From positions 29,084-93,083 of the forward strand of contig NZ_AUIC01000007.1 of assembly GCF_000423505.1 (NCBI RefSeq): DNA of 64,000 nucleotides, read 5' to 3'. Positions 9,376 through 17,451 of the stretch are shown one piece after another (position 1 is the first letter of the stretch; the number at the start of each line of letters is the position of its first letter). The translations under genes were made by a program, and so were the position numbers. Source of the DNA: Pseudoclavibacter soli DSM 23366 (lineage in GTDB: Bacteria; Actinomycetota; Actinomycetes; Actinomycetales; Microbacteriaceae). Under the pieces are notes generated by a model. That model worked only from the letters and a program-made list of their open reading frames with translations, made no database searches and was not told where the DNA came from.

Positions 9376-9404
9376 AGCATAGACTCAACTCGATATTGAC
9401 TCAA
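9376..9404 (-). promoter_or_regulatory. higBA-like promoter with repeated operator half-sites
   Basis: On the minus strand, -35 TTGAGT (9399-9404), a 17-bp spacer and -10 TATGCT (9376-9381) lie 6 nt before the toxin ATG. Two copies of GACTCAA (9382-9388 and 9398-9404), 16 bp apart, sit on the spacer and the -35. They are good candidates for autorepression by the XRE antitoxin. The promoter match is direct; operator function is inferred. Confidence 0.65.
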
Positions 9405-9477
9405 GTAAATGATCGCGATTGTTCGCGACGTGTTCTCATTCAGCCGCTCACATGTCTGAGCCACGCAAAACCGCCGG

Positions 9478-9735
9478 TCAGTAGTGGTAGCGAGCTTGGA
9501 GAATGATGAAGTCTTCTCCGGAGACGTGATAGACCAGCCGATGCTCGTCGGTGATGCGCCGTGACCAAGCTCCTTGCGCGCCGTACTTCAGCTCCTCCGG
9601 TTTTCCGATGCCCTCGAATGGTTCGCGCAGGCATGCATCGATCAGGGAGTTGATGCGTTTCAGCATGCGACGATCAGCAGACTGCCAATGTTGGTAATCT
9701 TCCCAAGCGGACTTGTCCCAGACAAGACGCATCAT
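9478..9735 (-). CDS. yoeB: YoeB-type mRNA interferase toxin
   Basis: An 85-residue RelE-superfamily toxin that cleaves mRNA on the ribosome. It has the YoeB pattern: WDKSAWEDYQHWQ at the N-terminus, KRINSLIDACLREPFEGIGK, then PEELKYGAQGAWSRRITDEH and the C-terminal ARYHY. The catalytic Glu (in KPEELKY), Arg (in SRRITDEHR) and terminal His-Tyr are all present, so it should be active. The start ATG at 9735 overlaps the antitoxin stop by 4 bp (ATGA). Confidence 0.93.
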   Translation of the reverse strand: MMRLVWDKSAWEDYQHWQSADRRMLKRINSLIDACLREPFEGIGKPEELKYGAQGAWSRRITDEHRLVYHVSGEDFIILQARYHY

Positions 9736-9983
9736 TCGCCTCTGTCGAGCTCGTGCTCCTCGACCTCGCCGACTCGTGCCCGCTCGTAGGAGTCGAGCAG
9801 CCTGCGCGCATTTGCGGGAGACCGGAAGAGGTAAGCCGTCTCCTGCCACGCCGCATATTCATCGGCCGGCATCAAGACGGCGTTGCCCTTACGGGATACG
9901 ATTTCTACCGCATCTCGATCGGCATTGATTCGCTCGATCAATGAGAAGAGCGTTTTTCGGGCCTCACTTGCGTTGATGGACAT
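9732..9983 (-). CDS. yefM: YefM-type antitoxin, Phd/YefM family
   Basis: An 83-residue antitoxin. The N-terminus MSINASEARKTLFSLIERIN and the following VEIVSRKGNAVLMPADEYAA are the Phd/YefM DNA-binding fold. The acidic C-terminus (VGEVEEHELDRGE) is the toxin-binding tail. I chose ATG 9983 because GGAGG lies 8 nt upstream; a start five codons earlier would run over that site. It is co-transcribed and overlapping with yoeB. Confidence 0.93.
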   Translation of the reverse strand: MSINASEARKTLFSLIERINADRDAVEIVSRKGNAVLMPADEYAAWQETAYLFRSPANARRLLDSYERARVGEVEEHELDRGE

Positions 9984-10010
9984 TGCTGAGACCTCCAATC
10001 ATCTGATGAG

Positions 10011-10031
10011 TCGTACCCGATTATCGTACGA
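10011..10031. promoter_or_regulatory. yefM-yoeB operator candidate
   Basis: TCGTAC (10011-10016) and GTACGA (10026-10031) form an inverted repeat; the second arm belongs to a perfect palindrome, TCGTACGA (10024-10031). The two GTAC cores are 13 bp apart centre to centre. In E. coli the yefM-yoeB operator has a long and a short palindrome with similar spacing and a TGTACA core. It lies 28 bp upstream of the antitoxin start. The role is inferred. Confidence 0.55.
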
Positions 10032-10235
10032 GTCATTGGAGACGGAGTCACTGTCGTGGACCCGTACCACAGTGTGTCCGCGACGTCGCGGTTGCACTGG
10101 AAGTCGACTGTTGCTTTTTACTAGTGCCGCTTGTGGCAGCAAGTGCACCGACAACTAACGCATCATCAACCGGAGGTGCAACCGCAGGATTGGACTGACC
10201 CGGTGACGTACGCAGCAAGATACGCGATCTCCGAT

Positions 10236-11180
10236 TCATCCTCTCGCTGGGCTCCGTGCCCAAGCCTGCACCAGGTCGTCCACTGACAAACGTGGGAAGT
10301 CAGGTTGGTACGTGCGAAACAGAGCATCATCAACTGTGTAATCAGCAGTCACCTGATACATCATCTCCACCTGTTCGTGTGCCGCGCGCGAGAATAGAGA
10401 GGCTGCTCGAATCATGCGTTGCCCGACTGGAGCCAGTCGCACTTGGCGCTCAATGCGATGCGAAAGCGCCTGTGCCAAGTCGTCCCCGCTGAATGCCTCT
10501 GCCGGAGGGAGAACGACCACGTCGTGCGATTGCAATCCAGAGCTCGCAGCAACGGCGAGCAGTCCGCGGCTCACCAGCCGTGGATCAGCATAGGAGTGCT
10601 GACACCGCGGATCACCGATCCACCGCAGGGAGTGACGGTTCTCGGAAAGCACTGCATGCAGGCCACTCCACGGAACAACGGTGACTTCGGCACCGGGGCC
10701 GATGAAGTCAGCCGACCGACACACCGTGATCTGCGCTCCCTGCGATCGCGCCCGCTGAAGTTCTTTGAACCCTTGCAGTCGAGCTCTACCTTTGGCGCTA
10801 CAGGGCTCGAGCGGTGTGCGTTCGGTAAATGGAGTGCCGTGAGATCGACCGTAGACATAGAGATTGTCGAGCACGACAAACGGAATCTGAGAGTCCAACG
10901 CAGCGCGCGCTATCTCACGCATTAGCCGTGGCCAGTCACGGAGCCAGACCTTGGCGGAGTATGGCAACCCCAAGGTGACGACCGCCCGATCGCATGCCTT
11001 GAGGGCAGGGGCAAGTTCGTCGCCGGTGTACGCGCTGACTTGGCGGCCTTCGATTCTCTCTCTGCCTGCCAGACGAGGTGCAGATCGGGCAATCGCGACA
11101 GCGCGTTGCCCTGTGTGCAACAGCGCAGAGACAACGGCCGAGCCAATCTGTCCAGTGGCGCCGATCACAGCAGTAGTCAT
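10236..11180 (-). CDS. NAD-dependent epimerase/dehydratase-like protein
   Basis: A 314-residue protein of the extended short-chain dehydrogenase/NmrA type. The N-terminal dinucleotide motif is VIGATGQIGSAVV (GxxGxxG), followed by an acidic/basic switch region at ARSAPRL. There is no clear catalytic YxxxK; the central part reads FVVLDNLYVYGRSHGTPFTE, which is the usual place of Y-x-Y-G in epimerases. The substrate is unknown. TACACT (11187-11192) lies 6 nt before the ATG with no Shine-Dalgarno, so I chose this start over the longer open frame. It lies between a toxin-antitoxin pair and a metal pump, with no operon partner. Confidence 0.75.
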   Translation of the reverse strand: MTTAVIGATGQIGSAVVSALLHTGQRAVAIARSAPRLAGRERIEGRQVSAYTGDELAPALKACDRAVVTLGLPYSAKVWLRDWPRLMREIARAALDSQIPFVVLDNLYVYGRSHGTPFTERTPLEPCSAKGRARLQGFKELQRARSQGAQITVCRSADFIGPGAEVTVVPWSGLHAVLSENRHSLRWIGDPRCQHSYADPRLVSRGLLAVAASSGLQSHDVVVLPPAEAFSGDDLAQALSHRIERQVRLAPVGQRMIRAASLFSRAAHEQVEMMYQVTADYTVDDALFRTYQPDFPRLSVDDLVQAWARSPARG

Positions 11181-11282
11181 GGTCACAGTGTAACGATGTA
11201 CTCCTCGCCACATCCTGCTGAACCCCACGACTCCCCACAGAAACCTCCGCACAGGCAAAGAAAAGAGAGACCGACAACGCCT

Positions 11283-13166
11283 TCAGCGTCGCGCCGCCCG
11301 CATGCCGTTGGCGATGATCACCACCTCAGCCAGCTCATGAATGAGCACCACTTGCGCGAGCCCGAGCACCCCGCACAGCGCCAGGGGCATCAAGCCTGCG
11401 ATCACGCACAGCGCCATCACGAGGTTTGTCGTCATGATGCGGCGTGCCCGTTTCGCATGCTGCAATGCCGGCGGAATCAATCGCAGGTCGTCGCCGACAA
11501 AAGTCACCTCTGCCGACTCGATCGCCGCAGCCGAGCCGTGCGCGCCAATGGCAATGCCCACAGTTGCCGTAGCGAGTGCCGGTGCATCGTTGATTCCGTC
11601 GCCAATCATCGCGGTGGGCTGCTCCGCGCTGAGCCGCCTGACGCAGTCGGCCTTCTGCACCGGCAACAGCTCGGCCTGAACATGATCGATGCCGACCTCG
11701 GCCGCGATGGCGTCGGCCGTTCGCACACGGTCTCCGGTCAGCATCACCGACGCGACCCGTTGCGCACTGAGCATGCCGACCGCCTCCGCGGCTTCCGGGC
11801 GCACCTGATCGCGCAGCCCGATCAACCCAAGCATCTGTTGCACACCATTCGCATCAGCCAGTGCGACTGCGACCACGCTCATTCCGCGCACAGCGAGTTC
11901 TTCAGCGGGCTGCTGCATTGCCGCTGAGCGATCGACCCAGTCGACATTCCCGACGCAGACTTGTCGTCCATCGATCATGCCGGATACTCCTTGCCCGGGC
12001 ACCTCGGTCATATCGGCGACGCGCTCACCAGCTGCTTCACCCCTCGCTTCGGCATCGAACCCTTCGTCTTCCGCAGCATGCAGGATGCCCCGAGCGAGCG
12101 GATGCGCACTGCCCACCTCGAGCAGCGCCGCCAGTCGCACCACCTCGGCTTCGTCACCATTGGCGGCAACGACGACAACGACCTCCGGTCGCCCCACGGT
12201 GAGCGTGCCGGTCTTATCGAAGGCAACCCGACGCACGCTGCCCAGACGTTCGAATGCAGCCCCGGATTTGATCACCATGCCGCCGCGAGTGGCAGCGCCG
12301 ATAGCGCTGATCACCGTGACCGGCACGGCAATCGCCAGCGCACAGGGTGAAGCCGCCACCAACACCACCAAGGCGCGCTCGATCCATGTCGACCAGTCGC
12401 CGTTCACCGCACCGATCAGCGCGACCCCGAGCGCGAGCATGAGCACCCCGGGCACCAATGGCGCGGCAATCCGATCTGCCAGCCGAGCCCGACGCCCCTG
12501 GGTGATGCGGGCATCCTGAACCAGCGCCACAATGCGCGTCAGCGAGTTGTCGCGACCACTCGCCGTTGCCTCGATCTGCAGCACCCCGGTCGTGTTGATG
12601 CATCCGGCAAGCACCGCCTCCCCGGGGGCCACCGTCACCCGAAGTGACTCACCGGTGACGGCGGAGACATCCAGGCTCGAATGCCCCAGTCGCACGTGAC
12701 CATCCGTGGGAATACGCTCACCGGCGGCCACCATCAGCAGATCGCCGGCCTTCACATCAGTCACCTTCAGGCTCTGCCAGCGTCCGTCTCGGCGCACCTG
12801 TGCAGTTCTCGGAATCAACGACAGCAGCGCGCCCAACCCATCTTCCGCATGGTCAATGGCACGGTCTTCCAAGGCCTCGGCCATCGAGTACAAGAAGGCC
12901 AGCGCCGCGGCCTCAAGCACATACCCGAGGCACACAGCTCCCACGGCAGCAATGGTCATCAGCAGCCCGACGCCGAGCCTGCCGCGGCCCAAACGGGTCA
13001 GCGCACCCGGCACAAAGGTCGACGCTCCGCAGATCAGCGCCGCCCAGAGCAATGCGTGGGCCGCCCACGACGGAGGCGTTGAGGCGTCACCCACGATCAG
13101 ACAAGTAAGCCAGCCCGCAAGCAGCAGCACACCGCTGGTGATGGCTCTGTTCAGTTCAGAGGGCAT
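11283..13166 (-). CDS. P1B-type heavy-metal-translocating ATPase
   Basis: Membrane pump of 627 residues driving metal export. There is no N-terminal heavy-metal-associated domain. The actuator TGES is at 171-174, the ion-site motif is SPC (273-275) rather than CPC, the phosphorylated Asp is D317 in DKTGT, and GDGINDAPALATA lies in the P domain. The last helix contains HELAEVV (H610). SPC and the missing metal-binding domain resemble P1B-4 pumps and mycobacterial CtpG. It is coupled to a CmtR-like Cd/Pb sensor: its ATG at 13166 overlaps the regulator stop by 11 bp. Cadmium or lead is the likeliest substrate; cobalt or zinc cannot be excluded. Confidence 0.9.
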   Translation of the reverse strand: MPSELNRAITSGVLLLAGWLTCLIVGDASTPPSWAAHALLWAALICGASTFVPGALTRLGRGRLGVGLLMTIAAVGAVCLGYVLEAAALAFLYSMAEALEDRAIDHAEDGLGALLSLIPRTAQVRRDGRWQSLKVTDVKAGDLLMVAAGERIPTDGHVRLGHSSLDVSAVTGESLRVTVAPGEAVLAGCINTTGVLQIEATASGRDNSLTRIVALVQDARITQGRRARLADRIAAPLVPGVLMLALGVALIGAVNGDWSTWIERALVVLVAASPCALAIAVPVTVISAIGAATRGGMVIKSGAAFERLGSVRRVAFDKTGTLTVGRPEVVVVVAANGDEAEVVRLAALLEVGSAHPLARGILHAAEDEGFDAEARGEAAGERVADMTEVPGQGVSGMIDGRQVCVGNVDWVDRSAAMQQPAEELAVRGMSVVAVALADANGVQQMLGLIGLRDQVRPEAAEAVGMLSAQRVASVMLTGDRVRTADAIAAEVGIDHVQAELLPVQKADCVRRLSAEQPTAMIGDGINDAPALATATVGIAIGAHGSAAAIESAEVTFVGDDLRLIPPALQHAKRARRIMTTNLVMALCVIAGLMPLALCGVLGLAQVVLIHELAEVVIIANGMRAARR

Positions 13167-13524
13167 CGTCGCTGCCACAGCTCGCGCAACAACCGGGCAC
13201 AGTGCAGCCGGCATCGCGGCACGGCTCGCCCTCATCGACAGCGAGCGTCACCTCAAGCAGGCTTTCCAGCGCTGCAGCGAGATGCGCATCGGAGATCTCA
13301 TAGCGCGTTCGCCGCCCCTCTGGCTGCGCAATCACCAACCCGCATCCGCGCAGACAGCCCAAGTGGTTCGACACATTCGGCCGGGTGAGTTCGAGCGTTT
13401 GGGCAATCTCAGCGGGGTAGGCGGGCCCGTCAAGCAGGGCAAGCAGGATGCGCGCCCGGGTCGGATCAGACATCGCACGCCCCAGTCGACTCATCACGTC
13501 GAGACGCGAAGCAATATTCAGCAT
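13156..13524 (-). CDS. cmtR: CmtR-type ArsR/SmtB metal sensor
   Basis: A 122-residue winged-helix repressor. Cys57 and Cys61 sit in the recognition helix (HLGCLRGCGLV) and Cys102 in the C-terminal tail. These are the three Cd/Pb ligands of Mycobacterium tuberculosis CmtR, at the same residue numbers. Four further cysteines (C107, C112, C113, C116) extend the tail. It directly precedes and overlaps a P1B ATPase gene, so it should derepress that pump on metal binding. TACTAT lies 7 nt before the ATG with no Shine-Dalgarno, indicating a leaderless mRNA. Confidence 0.92.
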   Translation of the reverse strand: MLNIASRLDVMSRLGRAMSDPTRARILLALLDGPAYPAEIAQTLELTRPNVSNHLGCLRGCGLVIAQPEGRRTRYEISDAHLAAALESLLEVTLAVDEGEPCRDAGCTVPGCCASCGSDDAL

Positions 13525-13552
13525 GTGGTGAATAGTACACTCACTGCTGAAT
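13516..13552. promoter_or_regulatory. cmtR promoter/operator
   Basis: ATTCAGCA (13516-13523) and TGCTGAAT (13545-13552) form a perfect 8-bp inverted repeat around the promoter. On the minus strand the -10 TACTAT lies inside it, 7 nt before the cmtR ATG, and the proximal arm overlaps that start codon. Binding here would block transcription of cmtR and the pump. Sequence symmetry is direct; repressor binding is inferred. Confidence 0.55.
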
Positions 13553-13563
13553 TATTTACAGAA

Positions 13564-14427
13564 CTACCGCACAGTATCTGGGTCAGCACCAACCCGCTCA
13601 CCGGTGTCGAGTGCAGCGATGCGCTGCAGATCGCGCTCGGTCAGTTCGAACCCGAAGACGTCGATGTTCTGCGCAATGCGCTGCTCATGCGTCGACTTCG
13701 GGATCACGACGAGCCCATTCTGCAGGTGCCAGCGAATCACGACCTGTGCCGGGCTGACGCTGTGCTCTGCAGCGATTTCTGCGATGGTCTCGTTGGCCAG
13801 CACCGTGTTGGGTCGGCTGTTCTTGCCCCAGCCCGAGTTGCCGGTGCCGCCCAGCGGGCTCCACGATTCGACGGCGATGCCGTGCTCGAGCGCATGCTGG
13901 CGAAGCGGCAGCTGCTGAAAGTGCGGGTGCAGCTCGACCTGGTCGATCGCTGGCGCCACGCTGTGCTCGGCCAGCACCAGATCGAGATGGCGGATGGTCG
14001 CGTTGCTCAGCCCGATGGCTCGCGCTCGACCCTCGCTGTGCAGCTGCTCAAGTGCATGCCACGTCGCCAAGAACTCGGCGTCATCACCGAGTGGCCAGTG
14101 GATCAGGTACAGATCGACGTAATCGGTGCCCAAACGCTGCAGGCTCTCGTCGAAGGCTGCGAGGGCACGATCGCGCCCATGGTCGGCATTCCACAGCTTC
14201 GTCGTCAGAAAGATCTCTTCGCGAGGCACGCCCGAGGTAGCGATGCCGCGGCCGACGCCTTCTTCGTTGCCGTAGATCTTGGCAGTGTCGATGTGTCGGT
14301 ACCCTGCCTCGTCGATCGCGAAGCGCACCAGGCGCTCAGCATCGTCGTCGGGGGTCTGCCATACGCCGAGCCCCAGTTGGGGGATCGAAGTGCCGGAGTT
14401 CAGTGCAATGGTGGGTACGTCTGTCAT
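13564..14427 (-). CDS. aldo/keto reductase
   Basis: NADPH-dependent carbonyl reductase of 287 residues, (alpha/beta)8 barrel. The catalytic tetrad is complete: D47 and Y52 in HIDTAKIYGNE, K77 in LTTKLW and H110 in LYLIHWPLG. The C-terminal IPKST cofactor loop is present. It belongs to the 2,5-diketogluconate reductase-like group; the substrate is unknown. The start ATG lies 10 bp after the thioesterase stop, so the genes may be co-transcribed. A TAACGT 7 nt before the ATG could also allow leaderless expression. Confidence 0.92.
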   Translation of the reverse strand: MTDVPTIALNSGTSIPQLGLGVWQTPDDDAERLVRFAIDEAGYRHIDTAKIYGNEEGVGRGIATSGVPREEIFLTTKLWNADHGRDRALAAFDESLQRLGTDYVDLYLIHWPLGDDAEFLATWHALEQLHSEGRARAIGLSNATIRHLDLVLAEHSVAPAIDQVELHPHFQQLPLRQHALEHGIAVESWSPLGGTGNSGWGKNSRPNTVLANETIAEIAAEHSVSPAQVVIRWHLQNGLVVIPKSTHEQRIAQNIDVFGFELTERDLQRIAALDTGERVGADPDTVR

Positions 14428-14437
14428 ACCCACCACG

Positions 14438-14908
14438 TTAGCGGCCCAGACGCCGCAGATGTGGGGCTGCACCCAAGTATTGCTGCAGGAGGGCCGTATC
14501 ATCACTGCTCAGGCGCATGGGCCGCCCATTCTGTGGGTCAACAAGCACCAATCCGTTCAGACCATGTGCGCAGACAACGGCAGGATCGCCATCCACCGTT
14601 TGACGAATCTCGAAACCGAGCTCGAAATCAGCCGCACCCACTCTGGTCACCCACAGCCGCACGAGCACCGACTCGAGTCGCAGTCGAATCGGATGTCGAT
14701 ATTCGATGGCTTGTCCGGTCAGAAACACCTGTGGCATATCGGGTTCGACATGCTGCAGCTGGGGGAGATGGTGCTCGCCGTAGCGGGCCTGCGCAAAGAA
14801 ACTCACCCGCGCCTGTTCAACCAGCGCCAGCGTGGCGACGTTGTTGACATGGCCGTAGACGTCGACATCGCTCCAGCGCAGCTGGATGGGCACATCGAGG
14901 TACGACAT
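14438..14908 (-). CDS. acyl-CoA thioesterase, 4HBT/FadM-like hotdog fold
   Basis: A 156-residue single-hotdog protein. The N-terminus QLRWSDVDVYGHVNNVATL carries the 4-hydroxybenzoyl-CoA thioesterase signature, with the catalytic Asp in SDVD followed by GHVNN. It probably hydrolyses an acyl-CoA; chain preference is unknown. Its ATG shares one base with the stop of the ABC transporter ATPase gene (TGATG), so translation is likely coupled. The pairing of a thioesterase with an amino-acid transporter is unexplained. Confidence 0.88.
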   Translation of the reverse strand: MSYLDVPIQLRWSDVDVYGHVNNVATLALVEQARVSFFAQARYGEHHLPQLQHVEPDMPQVFLTGQAIEYRHPIRLRLESVLVRLWVTRVGAADFELGFEIRQTVDGDPAVVCAHGLNGLVLVDPQNGRPMRLSSDDTALLQQYLGAAPHLRRLGR

Positions 14909-15666
14909 CAGTCTTCTGCCAGCGTGACCTCGGTCGGGTGCAGCACCCGGCGCAGAAACTCGCGCGTGCGTGGATGCTGCGGGGTGTCGATCACCTGGGC
15001 CGCGGGGCCCTGTTCGACGATGACCCCACCGTCCATGAATGCGACGTGATCAGCGACTTCGCGGGCGAAGGCCATCTCGTGGGTGACCACGAGCATGGTC
15101 ATGCCAGCGTCGGCCAGTTCGCGCATCACGGCGAGCACATCGCCGACGAGTTCGGGATCGAGCGCGCTGGTGGGCTCGTCAAAGAGCATCAGCTGTGGGT
15201 CGACGCTCAAGGCCCGGGCAATTGCCACGCGCTGCTGCTGGCCACCCGAGAGCTGGTGCGGGTACGAGTCTTCTTTCTCGGCCAAGCCGACCTTGCGCAG
15301 GTTTATGCGCGCTTTGGCCTCGGCCTCTTCTGCACTACGCCCGAGCACCTTGAGCTGAGCGATGGTGCAGTTCTCGAGCACAGTCAGGTGGGGAAACAGG
15401 TTGAACTGCTGAAACACCAGACCGATGCGGCGACGCACCTCATCGATGTCGACGTCGGGGTCGGTCAGTTCTGCACCGTCGACGGTGATTGTGCCCTCGT
15501 CAGGGGTCTCGAGCAGGTTCACGCAGCGCAGCACGGTCGATTTGCCCGAACCGCTCGGTCCGATCAAACAGACCACCTGGCCGGGCTCGACCTCAAGGTC
15601 GATGCCGCGAAGCACGTGATTGTCGCCGAAAGACTTGGTCACCCCATGGATGCTGATTGCGCTCAT
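14908..15666 (-). CDS. polar amino acid ABC transporter, ATP-binding subunit
   Basis: A 252-residue cytosolic ATPase that powers amino-acid uptake. Walker A is GPSGSGKST, the Q loop follows in [20 protein letters not shown], the signature is LSGGQQQRV and Walker B is LMLFDEP with the H loop VTHEM. The close match to GlnQ/ArtP/HisP sequences indicates a polar amino acid. It overlaps the permease gene by 4 bp (ATGA). It forms one operon with the permease and the binding lipoprotein. Confidence 0.95.
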   Translation of the reverse strand: MSAISIHGVTKSFGDNHVLRGIDLEVEPGQVVCLIGPSGSGKSTVLRCVNLLETPDEGTITVDGAELTDPDVDIDEVRRRIGLVFQQFNLFPHLTVLENCTIAQLKVLGRSAEEAEAKARINLRKVGLAEKEDSYPHQLSGGQQQRVAIARALSVDPQLMLFDEPTSALDPELVGDVLAVMRELADAGMTMLVVTHEMAFAREVADHVAFMDGGVIVEQGPAAQVIDTPQHPRTREFLRRVLHPTEVTLAED

Positions 15667-16487
15667 TTCGCCGCCTTGCTCTTGGCTTTGGTTCGGGTGG
15701 TGGAGAACTCGAACCGCTTGGCCAAATAGCTCAGCGGCACGGTGATCACCAAGTAGCAGGCGCCAGCAACCACGAGGGGAGTGAGGCCGGCATCGGCGCC
15801 GCTGAGAGCCTGACGCCCGAACTTGGAGAGTTCGTATTGGCTGATGGTCAGCCCCAGCAGATACACCAGTGAAGTATCTTTGGTGAGCAGAATCAGCTCG
15901 TTGGTGAGCGGCGGCAGCACCAGGCGAAACGCCTGAGGAAAGATGATCGACACCAGAGCACGCCCCTTGGACATGCCGAGCGAGCGCGCGGCCTCAAGCT
16001 GCCCCGGGGGCACCGCCTGCAGGCCTGCACGCAGCGTTTCAGAGATGTATGCGGCCGACACCATGCCGAGAGAGAGCATCACGGTGACGTAGATGTTCAA
16101 GTTGACCTGGAATGCCGTGGGAATGCCGTAGCCGAACGCGATGAACACCAGCAGTGCGGGCAAGCCGCGAAACAGCTCGACGTAGACCGTCGAGATCCAG
16201 CGGTATGGCGCCACCGACGACAGGCGCATGAAAGCGAGCAGTGTGCCGCCGACAAGCCCGAACCAGAACGACAGCAGGGTGTAGATCACCGTGTTCAGCA
16301 GCGCCGTGGTGATGACCTCGGGAAACTGCGCCGCGGCGATGGCCGGGTTGAAGAAGGTCGTGGCCACTTTGGGCCAGTCGGTGACCACGGCGAGCACGAG
16401 CACCACGGCGATCAACACGGCGTATTGCACGCCACGAATCACCTGCGCTCGGCGCCGGGGGCTGCTGAGGAGTCTGGAGCTGCTCAA
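15663..16487 (-). CDS. polar amino acid ABC transporter, permease subunit
   Basis: A 274-residue membrane protein of the HisM/GlnP type. An N-terminal helix ([17 protein letters not shown]) is followed by about five membrane segments and the EAA loop [20 protein letters not shown] that contacts the ATPase. A basic tail ([12 protein letters not shown]) ends the protein. Only one permease gene is present, so it probably works as a homodimer. It lies between the binding protein and the ATPase gene. Confidence 0.94.
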   Translation of the reverse strand: MSSSRLLSSPRRRAQVIRGVQYAVLIAVVLVLAVVTDWPKVATTFFNPAIAAAQFPEVITTALLNTVIYTLLSFWFGLVGGTLLAFMRLSSVAPYRWISTVYVELFRGLPALLVFIAFGYGIPTAFQVNLNIYVTVMLSLGMVSAAYISETLRAGLQAVPPGQLEAARSLGMSKGRALVSIIFPQAFRLVLPPLTNELILLTKDTSLVYLLGLTISQYELSKFGRQALSGADAGLTPLVVAGACYLVITVPLSYLAKRFEFSTTRTKAKSKAAK

Positions 16488-16573
16488 AATCGGCTGCTTT
16501 CTCTGCCGGACAGACGGGGCTGGCGCGCCACACAGTGCGCACGCCAGCCCAGTCTAGTCGCGCTGGTCGCGGA

Positions 16574-17350
16574 TCAGTCGTTGTTCGCGCCCCACTTCGA
16601 CAGGATGCTGTCGAGCGTGCCGTCGGACTTGATGCGGTCGAGGGTGCTGTTGACCGAATCGAGGAGGTCGGTGTTGCCCTTGCGAATCGCGATGCCGTAC
16701 TGCTCGTTGGTCTCGATGGTGTCGACCTGCTTGAGGTCGGGGTACTTGGCCAGGTGCTCCTTGGCGGGCGCGATCTGGTCGATCAGCACGTCGGCGGTGC
16801 CATTCTCGACCTGCTGTGCAGCGAGGGCGGCGTCTTCGAGGCCTGAGGCATTCCAGCCGTTGGCCTCGGCCAGATCTTCACCAGTGGTGCCCTGCTGCAC
16901 CACGATCTTGTACTGACCGTCGGTGGCCTGTGCCGTGCTCGTGATGCCCGAGTCAGCACGGGCGACAACGGCGAGGTTGTCTGAGAAGTAGGGCTCAGAG
17001 AAGTCCATCTTGGTGGCGCGCTCATCGGTAATGGTGATAGCACTGATCGCGATGTCGCACTTCTTCGCGTCAAGATCGGCACCCGACTGCAGACCCTCAA
17101 AGCCGGAGTTCACGTGCTCGAGCTCAACGTTGAGGTCTTTCGCGATCTCTGCGGCGATATCGGCGTCGATGCCGACGATCTTGCCGTCTTGGATGCTCTC
17201 GAACGGCGCGTACTGCGCCTCTGAGCAGGCGACGAGCTTGTCGCTGCTGATCAGTTTGTCATTGCCTGCGGTGCTGGTGCAGCCTCCCAAGGCGAGTGCG
17301 CCGACCGCAAGAATGCCCGCGGCCGTGCTCAGCTTGGAGAACGTGTTCAT
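16574..17350 (-). CDS. amino acid ABC transporter substrate-binding lipoprotein
   Basis: A 258-residue extracellular solute-binding protein of family 3. It has a lipoprotein signal peptide ending in the lipobox LGGC (residues 21-24), so it is anchored to the outer face of the membrane. Family motifs include VGIDADIAAEIAKDLNVELE, CDIAISAITITDERATKMDF and SEPYF. First gene of the transporter operon; GAGG precedes the ATG. The specific amino acid cannot be read from the sequence. Confidence 0.93.
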   Translation of the reverse strand: MNTFSKLSTAAGILAVGALALGGCTSTAGNDKLISSDKLVACSEAQYAPFESIQDGKIVGIDADIAAEIAKDLNVELEHVNSGFEGLQSGADLDAKKCDIAISAITITDERATKMDFSEPYFSDNLAVVARADSGITSTAQATDGQYKIVVQQGTTGEDLAEANGWNASGLEDAALAAQQVENGTADVLIDQIAPAKEHLAKYPDLKQVDTIETNEQYGIAIRKGNTDLLDSVNSTLDRIKSDGTLDSILSKWGANND

Positions 17351-17422
17351 AATGCCTCATCTCATAGGGGTTACTTCGCGCCCGATCGTGGCTGGGCACG
17401 TTGCCCCATGCTAGTGCACCCT

Positions 17423-17444
17423 GTGTTTCATCTGTGTGAAACAC
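17423..17444. promoter_or_regulatory. perfect inverted repeat upstream of the amino acid transporter operon
   Basis: GTGTTTCA-N6-TGAAACAC is a perfect 8+6+8 palindrome in the 101-bp gap between ParA and the binding-protein gene. A possible -10 (TAGCAT, minus strand, 17408-17413) places the palindrome over the -35 region of the transporter promoter. It looks like an operator. It could instead be a weak ParA 3' hairpin, but it has no T-run. Confidence 0.45.
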
Positions 17445-17451
17445 GCGACGC

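Noticed and set aside
12706..14847. 713-codon open frame on the plus strand
   Set aside because: It is antisense to the ATPase, cmtR, aldo/keto reductase and thioesterase genes, all with clear motifs. Its translation has no recognisable domain and a composition typical of high-GC shadow frames.
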